Shown: positions 56,645 to 64,000 of the stretch, piece by piece | Layout of the letters: the number at the start of each line of letters is the position of its first letter | How positions within the stretch are numbered: position 1 is the first letter of the stretch | Assembly: GCF_023734775.1 (NCBI RefSeq) | Contig: NZ_AP025732.1 | Coordinates: forward strand, 2,858,501 to 2,922,500 | From: Nostoc cf. commune SO-36 | GTDB lineage: Bacteria; Cyanobacteriota; Cyanobacteriia; Cyanobacteriales; Nostocaceae | DNA length: 64,000 nt | Direction: 5' to 3' | Notes under the pieces: model-generated | The model's input: only the letters and a program-made list of their open reading frames with translations | Database searches by the model: none | Told to the model about the DNA's origin: nothing | Position numbers and translations under genes: made by a program

Positions 56645-57043
56645 TGCAGCGACTCCATACTATCTAATCGGCATCATTAAAGCTTATCTATACAAGTATA
56701 TATTTTAATGTGAACTGAGTGTAAATATACACCTTACGGAGTATTCCTACAGTAAAAATGTAAATTTTTATTCATCCCCTTTATAGTCAATTTCAATTTT
56801 TAATTTAATGGCAAAATGGATCAAAATATATCGAAAAGCGATCGCAGACGAACCTTTTAGCTATTTATTTCGTTGTAGTTGTTTAATTTTTTCTATCAAC
56901 AGACGAACTTGAACAGCTTTGTTACGAAACCAGTCTGTTGAACAAATGCGGTAAATTTTCTAACCAAGCTTTTCAAGTACTTCTTGTAGGTTTTAATCCT
57001 TGATTTCTAAAGCTTTGAGGTTAATTCGCTTATGTGTCTATTG
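56645..57043. other. Spacer with a nuclease remnant
   Basis: About 400 AT-rich bases upstream of PPK2, holding the fragment listed at 56861-56986. No intact gene. Confidence 0.5.
56861..56986 (-). pseudogene. Remnant of a helicase-linked endonuclease C-terminus
   Basis: Reads LQEVLEKLG, a TAG, then KIYRICSTDWFRNKAVQVRL and LIEKIKQLQRNK to a stop at 56861-56863. The pattern LGWxIxRIWSTDWFRN is the end of the MTES_1575-type REase domain found at the tail of large AAA/DUF4011-type helicases, some of which are antiphage proteins. The tag is at the place of the usual Trp. Only ~42 codons survive. Confidence 0.65.
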
Positions 57044-58445
57044 TTAGATTGCTGACGTTGCTCTATTCTGTTGACGCTCACGTTCTTGAGCTAGAGTCTT
57101 TCGGTAATCAACAGCCTCAGCAACTTTCGTAAAAGTTATCTCCGACCGACAGATTTTAAGTTCTACGTCTGTTTCTCGTACAACTTTGACTATTTCTTCT
57201 AGCGAAACTCGGAAAAACTCTTTTCTCTTATTCTCTTTGTTCATTCTTCTAGCGTGGAAATATCTGTGTAAGCGAGATTCAAGCTCTGGAGCATTTTCAC
57301 AAAAGATCATAGCGTGAACATCAAAAGGGAAAGGAACAGAAGCATCACTTAGCTCTTTAACTCGCTCCATTGGTTCAAGCCTGCGTGTCATACCGATCTT
57401 ATAGACATCTTCACCAAAGGAACCAATGTTTGAAATGATGTAGATGTGTCCAGATTTAGTCAGTTGAGCTTGAGAGATAGCCCTTTCCTTATTTGCTTCT
57501 GCCTCTGCAAGCCGCTTTTGTAACTCTTCGATTTGGCTAAAGAGTTTCTGCTGAACCTTTCCGGTCGCTGATTCTATATCTGTACGAGCTTTTTCCAGCG
57601 CCTCTTCATAACGACGCTCCTCACGTTCAGCCTCCTGTTTAGCTTTCTCAAGATCGCGTAATGCTTTTTCCTCTTCACGCATTTGTTCACGAATAGTACG
57701 CTGTTCTTCCTGTTCCTGATATTTTTTCTCTTGATATTCGTGGGTTAACCAAAGTTCTTCTAATTTGATATCTAAGTACCGTGGTGCAACCTCACAGTGT
57801 GTAGTTTGAGACAGCTTATTCAAGTCTTCATAGGTTTTTCTAATGCGATTCTCCATTGTTTTTGACGTTGCTGTACTTGACTTTTGCTACAGAGGCATCA
57901 CATTCGCCATTGAAAGCGCGAAGAACCAATTTGAGAAAATTATCGGTCATTTTTTTGCCTTCTTTCACGCTACCGCCAACCGACCATTGCGTATGACAGA
58001 TAGCAGCTTGCTTATCCTTAATCATTTGTTTCTGCTGGGCACGAATCTTGTCCAAGCGTTGCTTGTACTCTTCAGCCTCGTGAAAATCATACTTAGATTC
58101 GTAAAACCCGAAAGCTTCAAAAATTTCTTGCTCTTCAAGTCCTTGAAGTTGTGCCTTAAGTCCTAAGATTTTGACAGATAGTTCTCGCTCTTCTATTTCT
58201 GCCTGTTTGTCAAGTTGTTTAATTCGATCTGTCAGGACGGTGATTTGCGTATCTAGTTCTCTGGCAGTATCTTCTCTGGATATGAGTCCTCCATATTTCC
58301 GATCTACTTCTTGTAATCGCTGATCTATTTCCTTTAATCTCTGTTGAGCTACTGCATAATCGTTTTTACCTTGTTGTAGCCGTTTAGCCACCAAAGTTAG
58401 TGCAGTGGCTAATCCAATGGACACGAAAAATAATAGATATGTCAT
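57044..58445 (-). CDS. DUF4041 / T5orf172 (GIY-YIG-like) protein split by a 1-base insertion
   Basis: Two frames: 58445-57840 (MTYLLFFVSIGLATALTLVAKRLQQG membrane anchor, coiled coil, then DUF4041 start) and 57856-57044 (MENRIRKTYEDLNKLSQTTHCEVAPRYLDIKLEELW, a long Glu/Arg coiled coil, then SGHIYIISNIGSFGEDVYKIGMTRRLEPMERVKEL with the T5orf172 GIY-YIG-like core, ending in HRYFHARR). They join at VKYSNVK-(A)-TMENR: an extra A in an A5 run near 57855 shifts the frame. The intact protein would be ~466 residues. Such proteins occur in phages and islands; function unknown. Confidence 0.82.
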
Positions 58446-58505
58446 TTAGTTTTTTATAGATTTATGCAAGTATATATTGGCAAAATACTATCCAAACTGC
58501 CCTTA

Positions 58506-59828
58506 GGGACTTGCAAGAAAATAAAGTACCAGCTAAACAGGGACAATAGTAATATCCCATTTGGGTAATGTTTCAGAACGCTGCCATTGGGGTTGGTATT
58601 GTTCTAACTCTTGCGAGAGAACCTTGATTCCTTTGTGATATGTGGTTTGAACCAGATGTACAATGGGAGCAATTCCTTTCCAAGTCATATTGGCGGCCCA
58701 TTGTGCTGCGGCGGCAACAGAATCTAAAATCGCACCATTCCAATAGTTCTCCAAGGCAGCCCAACACCGCTCTATTGGATTGTACTTGCTATGGTAAGGG
58801 GGATAATAAATCAGTCGAATTTTTAAATTAATTGCACAAGACAACTCAACCATGCGTTTGATAAATTGTGTGCGGTTACTGCGAGTAGCGGCACCGCCAT
58901 CAAGATCAATCACCCACTCATCAAGTTCCAGGTAATTGTGTTGATTCTCATGCCACCAAGCGGTTAAACAATCGACGATAAAATCACTGGTTTCCGCCGA
59001 CTGACCCAAGTAAATCGATAGCTGGTCATTATGTGTATTGAGAATGCCAAAGGGAACTAAGACTGATGACCACTGTGTATCGTGGTCATCAGCAGCTTTC
59101 GCCTCCATTGTCCGAGCTTTACCGCCTCTAGAAAGGTTGCCAATCTTCACCTTAGCTTTAGTATCTATAGACACTCGCAACGATTTGGGGTTTTCATCTG
59201 ATGCCTGATTCTCCCGGAACACATTCTCGAAAATGGCATCAGTTTGCGGAATCTTTTTCAAGGGTTTCGTTTTTTGTGTTTTTTTAGGCGATACCCTAAG
59301 CGATTGAGAATTTCTCCACAAGTTTGACGAGATGGCAATTCGCTCTCGTTATAGCCATGAACACTTACTAATGCTTCTCTTACTGCTCTGGCACTAATGC
59401 GGGCATACAGAAAGGTCGATTGAAATTTAGGGTCGGCTTGAGCTTGAGCATCCACCAATGAACGAATATCTGCTTCTAAGTTGGGCAATACCTCAATACT
59501 ATTGTGTCGTCCCCTTGCCTGATAATTCTCTACACAGACTATCCCCGTCCGCCTTTCATGCAAGCCGAGTTGCACACTCTGGCGATTCCATCCCATAACG
59601 GTTTCTGCAATGCGTGCTGAACTATCGAAGTAATCTTCGGTAACTTTTGCCATGAAATCTCGTTTGCGATTGCTAGTCAGTTTCTGTGCTGCATCTTTAA
59701 AGGTCGATTTGATGGTGTCGGTGAGCATGAATTGAGGGATTCCCATTCTAGATATTTAAACTAGGCGCGGACAGTTCACCGCTTCTTCTCTTCTAGAATG
59801 GCTGGTATTTTATTTTCTTGCAAGTCCC
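58506..59828. mobile_element. ISAzo13-like insertion sequence with TIRs and TTA duplication
   Basis: 1323 bp. Ends read inward as GGGACTTGCAAGAAAATAAA(G/A)TACCAGC on both sides (27-bp inverted repeats with one mismatch). TTA lies directly outside each end (58503-58505 and 59829-59831), a 3-bp target duplication. One transposase on the minus strand. The intact ends suggest recent activity. Confidence 0.9.
58533..59746 (-). CDS. ISAzo13/IS630-like transposase in two overlapping frames (-1 at A7)
   Basis: Frame 1 59746-59258 (MGIPQFMLTDTIKSTFKDAAQ ... EILNRLGYRLKK) and frame 2 59321-58533 (... PLKKIPQTDAIFENV ... VSIDTKAKVKIGN ... DLDGGAATRSNRTQF ... YHSKYNPIERCWA). They overlap at CTAAAAAAACAC (~59285), where a -1 slip joins LKK to TQKTKPLKKIP. 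The DDE residues VSID, DLDGG and NPIER are in frame 2. A programmed frameshift, as common in IS, is likely. Confidence 0.85.
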
Positions 59829-59952
59829 TTAACTTGAATTTGATCAATTTTCTCTGCAATTCGCTCCAAATTTAGCATAAAGGGATTGGGTATGGGGAAA
59901 AGTACGAAGAGAAAGACTCGTTGCAAGTTCTCACTCAAGTCCCCTTATCTCC
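59829..59952. other. Short spacer right of the IS
   Basis: Includes the TTA duplication and a heptamer-like AGGGATTGGG tract; no gene. Confidence 0.4.
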
Positions 59953-60126
59953 TCATCCCCCTTTTACTGTAAGCGTAATCAAAAACTCAGTTGCCTCACC
60001 TAAAGTTGAATTAACAGCGATCGCTCCACCATGTTTTTCGACTACAATCTGATGAGCGATCGCTAATCCTGTTCCCTTACCAACGGCTTTTGTAGTATGC
60101 AAATGCTCAAAAATCTTCTTTTTGAC
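59953..60126 (-). pseudogene. Histidine kinase C-terminal remnant
   Basis: Reads VKKKIFEHLHTTKAVGKGTG, LAIAHQIVVEKHGGAIAVNS, TLGEATEFLITLTVKGG and stops at 59953-59955. This holds the G2-box GKGTGL and the VEKHGG of a HATPase domain, the last ~57 residues of a sensor kinase. The rest is gone; the nearby IS and a dispersed repeat at 60170-60215 border the fragment. Confidence 0.88.
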
Positions 60127-60331
60127 ATCATCTCAATGAGAGATGATTTTTAACGGGCTATGCCCCGCTTCTCTACAAGACGCTCCGCGTAGTTTGCTTC
60201 CTCGAAAAGGTACGTTATTAACACGCAAAGCGCAAATAAGCAAAGAATTTACTTTTAGCTTTGTTCAAAAATCTCAATTCATTTCCCAAATATGCAACGC
60301 CCAAGGAAGCTTGAGCAATCATTCTTGAGCT
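60127..60331. repeat. Dispersed palindromic repeat and spacer
   Basis: Contains AAGACGCTCCGCGTAGTTTG and GGTACGTTATTAACACGCAAAGCGC (60168-60235), the same family as 28268-28335. A plus-strand frame through it is not a gene. Confidence 0.6.
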
Positions 60332-60910
60332 TCAGTCTGGAAAAGCCAAACCAGTCATGGGGTCACGGATATACAACCCTAGCGTGAGACTACGGATCGC
60401 TTCATCCCAAACGGGTATTAATTGTTCTGCTTGATCTACCCAATAATCGAATGTAATCAAGCACTGAATATTCGACCCCAAAGCAATGCAAGTGCGCGAA
60501 AAAGCTTCCCGTGGTTCTTCCTGAATGTCAATAAACTTCATCTCTGTCCAGACAATTTTGGCGGTTTGGCGCTTGACGGTAATAATTTCTCCCTTAGCAA
60601 TGATGTTGCGGCTGTCGTTTTCCAGAACTTTCTTCAAGGTAGATTTTAGCGGAAACTTGCTCCAATCATTGGGTGGCAAATGGTTGAAAGATACTTCTAG
60701 ACAACAATCATCGTTGGGGGGTTTTTTATCAAGGAACTTGAAGGATTTTTCTTGTGGCTCAAAAACCCAATCCTGGGGAACATTGAGACGGACAGCCCCG
60801 CGATTGGCAACAAATATTTTGTAGCCTGATGGAGATTCCCAGCGATGGTCAGGCTTTAATTCAAGCGTTTCTTTAATCCACTGGAGATTGCTTTTTTTAC
60901 GCTTTGCCAT
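60332..60910 (-). CDS. Conserved hypothetical protein
   Basis: 192 residues, ATG 60910. N-terminal basic MAKRKKSNLQWIKETLELKPDHRWESPSGYKIFVANRGAVRLNVPQDWVFEP, then a beta-rich body (CCLEVSFNHLPPNDWSKFPL ... AKIVWTEMKFIDIQEEPREAFSRTCIALG ... CLITFDYWVDQAEQLIPVWDEAIRSLTLG) ending in RDPMTGLAFPD. The pattern (hot-dog/stress-type 'DUF1795-like' beta-sandwich with VWDEAIRSL) is only vaguely like PsbP/DcrB-type folds. Function unknown. Confidence 0.7.
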   Translation of the reverse strand: MAKRKKSNLQWIKETLELKPDHRWESPSGYKIFVANRGAVRLNVPQDWVFEPQEKSFKFLDKKPPNDDCCLEVSFNHLPPNDWSKFPLKSTLKKVLENDSRNIIAKGEIITVKRQTAKIVWTEMKFIDIQEEPREAFSRTCIALGSNIQCLITFDYWVDQAEQLIPVWDEAIRSLTLGLYIRDPMTGLAFPD

Positions 60911-61075
60911 AGTCTTTTTGTAGTCTCTGCTAAAGAGGACATCACAGAATAGCCCGTCGTAGACATTGCCCTCTGTGTTAATGTTATCAAATTGCTAGGA
61001 TTTTGAATAACTATTATATTAAAGAAATAAAATTCTAGGGATTTTATATTAAGAATCCAAGGTAACTGTAGTGTT

Positions 61076-61729
61076 GTGATTAAAATTTCAGCTTTCAGCA
61101 TTAAAATCTTAGCAGCAGTATTCATGGTTATGGATCATGTGTGCTATTTGCTAATGCCAGACATAGTAATCTTACACTTATTAGGGCGATTGAGCTTTCC
61201 GCTGTTTGCATGGCTTTTAGCTGAAGGCGAAAAACACACCCAAAATGTATACCGCTATGGGAGGAGACTATTAATTACAGCAATTATATCCCAACCATTT
61301 TATAGTGTTGTTTTTCAGAGATTGTCATTTAATATTCTCTTCATGCTTTTTCTTGGACTTGTGATGTTGCGCTTAGTAAAGCGTTACCCGCAATTATGGC
61401 AGCAATTAATAATTATTGGATTATGTGCAGCAGTTGCCGAGAGCCTGCGCGTTGAATATGGAGCGTATGGGATTGGAGTAATTTTCTTGATGTCCCTAAC
61501 AGATAAACTCAAGCCCATAGTATGGTTGCTCTACTGGTGCAGCTTTAACTTTTTTATGTTAATAATCCTATCTGTGTTTAATATCTCTCAAAGTTGGGCA
61601 ATTCTTGCAGGATTTATTGTTTTTCAATTCAATGGTAGACAAGGTTCACGAGCTAAATGGTTTTATATGTTCTACCCGGCTCACTTAATAATTTTAGGTA
61701 TGATCAATTATTTAATACAGTCTAGGTAG
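61076..61729 (+). CDS. TraX-family membrane protein
   Basis: 217 residues from GTG 61076. TraX pattern: SAFSIKILAAVFMVMDHVCYLLMP, LHLLGRLSFPLFAWLLAEGEKHTQN, YGRRLLITAIISQPFY, and the end FYMFYPAHLIILGMINYLI. About seven membrane helices. TraX of F plasmid acetylates pilin; most bacterial TraX-family proteins are of unknown acyltransferase-like role and are not tied to conjugation. Confidence 0.87.
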   Translation: MIKISAFSIKILAAVFMVMDHVCYLLMPDIVILHLLGRLSFPLFAWLLAEGEKHTQNVYRYGRRLLITAIISQPFYSVVFQRLSFNILFMLFLGLVMLRLVKRYPQLWQQLIIIGLCAAVAESLRVEYGAYGIGVIFLMSLTDKLKPIVWLLYWCSFNFFMLIILSVFNISQSWAILAGFIVFQFNGRQGSRAKWFYMFYPAHLIILGMINYLIQSR

Positions 61730-62230
61730 AATTGAAGATTTGATAAGCGTGACTGTCAGATCATAGTTCAAGCCAAAGTCGGCAGCAAAAAGATTGAACC
61801 AGAGGCATTCCTTAAGCCTGCAACATATACAGTAATTAAAATAACTAATTTAAGCGATTGCAAAATTTTATTTTATTACCGAAAAATTCAAAAATCAGAT
61901 ATATTTATTTACATAGATGGATGCTATAGAGGCAAATATCTTACTTTAGAAAGATGCCTTTTTCAGAAAATACTTTTATTTGACTAGAAATTGAAAAATA
62001 ACTAAGTAAATATACATTTTACTCAATGATATTCATCAGATAAATTTTATAAATCTTAGTCTTGTGTTAACGTTTGTCAGCTATGATGCCATAGTGAATG
62101 ATAATAATTCGGATTTAGATATCTAGGGATAATTGTGTCAACCCAAGAAAAATCCCCTAGATTTATCCTCCAAGCTGCAAAATGTAGCCGAAAGTAACTA
62201 CTGAATAGGTAAATCTTTAAGGTAAGAAGC
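61730..62230 (+). promoter_or_regulatory. ocp upstream region
   Basis: 500 AT-rich bases without a gene; GTAAGAAGC just before ATG 62231 is a weak ribosome-binding site (AAGGTAAGAAG). ocp genes are high-light regulated; no operator was picked out by eye. Confidence 0.4.
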
Positions 62231-63190
62231 ATGAGTTATACTATCGAGTCTGCACGCAATATTTTCTCTAGCACTCAAGTGGCAGACGCTGTTCCAGCCA
62301 CTACAGCAATGTTTGCTGAACTCAACATTGACGATCAATTAGCATTTCTTTGGTATGCCTACGCTGAACTAGGTCGTACAATTACTCCAGCTGCTCCCGG
62401 AAAAGCCAATCTGCAATTAATGGAAGGTATATTCAACGATATTAAGCAGATGTCTCATGAACAACAAACGCAGTTAATGAGAGATTTAGCGAGTAATGCT
62501 GACACTCCCATCAGCCGTTCTTATGCGTACTTTGGTGTCAATGCTAAGTTGGGATTCTGGTGGCAGTTAGGTGAGTGGATGAAACAGGGTATCGTCGCTC
62601 CTATGCCAGCTGGCTATCAAATGTCACCTCAAGTTAAAACAGTGCTAGAAGCTGTGCAGAGAATCGATCAGAGTCAGCAAATTACTGTACTACGCAATAC
62701 TGTAGTAAATATGGGGTTCGATCCGTCTCTGGCTGATAACAAACAAGGAGAAGTCATAAACTTTAAGTTCCCGCGTGCATCCCTAAGTCCCCAATTTACT
62801 ATTGAGGGAGTTACAGAACCAACAGTGCTGAAATACATTGAAGCTATGAATGCAGATAACTTTGAAGCTGCTGTTGCTTTATTTGCTGATAGCGGTGCGC
62901 TACAACCACCCTTCCAAAAACCAATTGTTGGCCGAGAAGCGATCACTTCCTACCTACGAGATGAAGGACAAGGGTTGGTGATGAAGCCAAGCAAAGGCGT
63001 TTCGGAAACTATCGAAGATGGTTATACACAGCATAAAATTACTGGTACGGTCGAAACTCCTTGGTTTGGAGGTAATGTTGGGATGAACATTGCTTGGCGA
63101 TTTTTACTTGATCCTCAAGGTCAAATTTACTTTGTGGCTATTGATTTACTTGCTTCTCCTAAAGAACTGCTTAACCTAACTCGCAAGTAA
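62231..63190 (+). CDS. ocp: Orange carotenoid protein, full length
   Basis: 319 residues. N-terminal carotenoid-binding helical domain (MSYTIESARNIFSSTQVADAVPATTAMF ... FWWQLGEWMKQGIVAPMPAGYQ), linker, and C-terminal NTF2-like domain from ~195 (VTEPTVLKYIEAMNADNFEAAVALFADSGALQPPFQKPIVGREAI ... PWFGGNVGMNIAWRFLLDP). Tyr44, Trp110 and Arg155 agree with residues important in Synechocystis OCP; Tyr202 and Trp289 take the place of the Tyr201/Trp288 carotenoid H-bond pair. It quenches phycobilisome energy under blue-green light. No FRP gene is seen nearby in the window. Confidence 0.96.
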   Translation: MSYTIESARNIFSSTQVADAVPATTAMFAELNIDDQLAFLWYAYAELGRTITPAAPGKANLQLMEGIFNDIKQMSHEQQTQLMRDLASNADTPISRSYAYFGVNAKLGFWWQLGEWMKQGIVAPMPAGYQMSPQVKTVLEAVQRIDQSQQITVLRNTVVNMGFDPSLADNKQGEVINFKFPRASLSPQFTIEGVTEPTVLKYIEAMNADNFEAAVALFADSGALQPPFQKPIVGREAITSYLRDEGQGLVMKPSKGVSETIEDGYTQHKITGTVETPWFGGNVGMNIAWRFLLDPQGQIYFVAIDLLASPKELLNLTRK

Positions 63191-63483
63191 AATTTCTTTG
63201 CTTGATTAAATTGCGCTTGTCTAAGATGATGTTTTAAAAGGGTTTTTGCTCTCATTGTTAGGAAAGCATTGCATTTTAGTACATAGCTAAAACTTTAATT
63301 TGGCGTTGTATTTAACCCACTGTAAAACTGCAAAATTCTAACTTTTGGGACTTTTAAAACATCTTCTAAGCGTCATGACGATCATCAAATAAAATCTTAA
63401 TAAATGCTCGGTTTTAGCTGAACCGAGCTTTAGTTATGTTTTAGCAATTTCTAGGAGTTGTTTAGATTGCTCCCTTTAGGCAC
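63191..63483. other. Intergenic, no gene
   Basis: About 290 AT-rich bases after ocp; CGGTTTTAGCTGAACCG (63413-63429) is a hairpin with 7-bp arms shortly downstream and could be a terminator. Confidence 0.5.
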
Positions 63484-63491
63484 TATGTTTT

Positions 63492-63652
63492 GGGAGCATC
63501 CCACTTTTTTGGATGTCATTGCGAACGCAACGAAGTGGAGTGAAGCAATCGTAAAATCTCGTACTAAGAACAAAAACCATGCGATTGCTTCGTCGTTCCT
63601 CCTCGCAATGACGGTTATTCTTTAGTTGCTAAATAAAAACTGGGATCACCCC
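63492..63652. mobile_element. 161-bp MITE flanked by 8-bp TATGTTTT duplication
   Basis: Ends GGGAGCATCCCACTTTTTTGG and, read inward from the right, GGGGTGATCCCAGTTTTTAT form imperfect TIRs like those of the IS at 29004-30175. TATGTTTT lies directly outside both ends (63484-63491 and 63653-63660). The inside is a large hairpin (63515-63612: GTCATTGCGAACGCAACGAAG ... CTCGCAATGAC). No coding capacity; a non-autonomous element likely moved by an ISKra4-type transposase. Confidence 0.87.
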
Positions 63653-63735
63653 TATGTTTTGCGATCGCACTGTCATGAGGATAATCATAACTGGTCATTA
63701 CAGCCCAGAAATATAGATAAAGTCAAATTTAGTTA

Positions 63736-63969
63736 GCAAAAGCAGCTTTTACTTATTCAAACCCCAGTTTGCTTACTCATTTTGGTGTTTTCCGCAAGCA
63801 AAAGCAGCTTTTACTTACTCAAACTCCAGTTTGCTTACTCATTTTGGTGTTTTCCGCAAGCAAAAGCAGCTTTTACTTACTCAAACTCCAGTTTGCTTAC
63901 TCATTTTGGTGTTTTCCGCAAGCAAAAGCAGCTTTTACTTACTCAAACCCCAGTTTGCTTACTCATTTA
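63736..63969. repeat. 62-bp tandem repeat, four units (VNTR)
   Basis: Units begin GCAAAAGCAGCTTTTACTTA at 63736, 63798, 63860 and 63922, exactly 62 bases apart, the fourth slightly short. The central part is CAGTTTGCTTACTCATTTTG then GTGTTTTCCGCAA. Units are almost identical (mostly C/T swaps). 62 is not a multiple of three, so the plus-strand frames here cross units in three phases and are not genes. Confidence 0.93.
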
Positions 63970-64000
63970 AGTAATTCGCGCAATCTGCCATAATTATCCT

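Larger units (their letters stand above)
50849..64000. mobile_element. nifD excision element, left part (right end outside window)
   Basis: All DNA from the attachment site to the window end lies inside the presumed element, since no nifD 3' end and no second GGATTACTCCG was found. It would be larger than 13 kb; known nifD elements vary from a few to tens of kb. xisA normally lies near the nifK-proximal end, so its absence here fits. Contents: decayed TA modules, two IS/MITE insertions, PPK2, TraX, OCP. An alternative is that the element has been rearranged and this DNA is chromosomal. Confidence 0.6.

Noticed and set aside
60143..60328. Plus-strand frame of 61 codons
   Set aside because: Lies in a dispersed palindromic repeat and the histidine-kinase remnant region; no family similarity.
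63736..63969. Possible CRISPR array
   Set aside because: Units are contiguous with no variable spacers, no leader and no cas genes; this is a simple tandem repeat.
63769..63993. Plus-strand frames of 62-74 codons
   Set aside because: They are read-through of a 62-base tandem repeat in changing phase and have no gene-like context.

Overview
The window comes from a heterocyst-forming, Nostoc/Anabaena-type cyanobacterium. Signs of this are dense HIP1 (GCGATCGC) sites, short heptamer repeats between genes, CAAD, BON-lipoprotein, DUF2949 and orange-carotenoid-protein genes, XisH/XisI, and the gene order nifB-fdxN-nifS-nifU-glbN-nifH-nifD. nifD is cut at the 11-bp sequence known as the direct repeat of the heterocyst nifD excision element.

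Layout. 0-21 kb is mostly core: a partial repeat-rich membrane protein, a stress-type glycine-zipper gene whose second module is broken, a BON lipoprotein, a CAAD protein, a metallophosphoesterase, a lipid kinase, a lumenal-type cyclophilin, efp-accB, an ArsR regulator, a GerMN lipoprotein-like protein, proS, a TPR protein and an acyltransferase. 21-28 kb holds a GMC oxidoreductase and, on the minus strand, an accessory nif block: nifP (cysE-like), two small conserved genes, nifV-nifZ-nifT and a 2Fe-2S ferredoxin-like gene. 28-43 kb is accessory DNA: Uma2 genes, an ISKra4-type element with clear TIRs and an 8-bp target duplication, HicB, DUF6887/DUF6888, a NACHT-HEAT NTPase, a tandem pair of sorbosone-dehydrogenase-like genes with beta/gamma-crystallin-like tails, an oxidoreductase and xisH-xisI. 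43-50.8 kb is the main nif operon.

From 50.84 kb to the window end the DNA is, by inference, the inside of a nifD element of at least 13 kb. No second copy of the 11-bp repeat and no nifD 3' end appear. This part carries decayed toxin-antitoxin modules, four copies of the same VapC (PIN) tail, PPK2, a split DUF4041/T5orf172 protein, an ISAzo13-like IS, remnants of a helicase-endonuclease and a histidine kinase, TraX, a full-length orange carotenoid protein, a MITE matching the ISKra4-type element, and a 62-bp tandem repeat.

How it works together. NifV makes homocitrate, NifP may raise cysteine supply, NifS/NifU build Fe-S clusters, NifB makes the FeMo-co precursor, and NifH/NifD are nitrogenase parts. 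In vegetative cells NifD would be truncated just after its FeMo-co ligand region; excision in heterocysts would restore it. A repeated oddity is the single-base indel in otherwise intact genes (stress gene, CAAD gene, nifS, glbN, a DUF5615 toxin, the DUF4041 gene). Several lie in A-runs. This points either to residual sequencing error or to real gene decay, and reads must decide.
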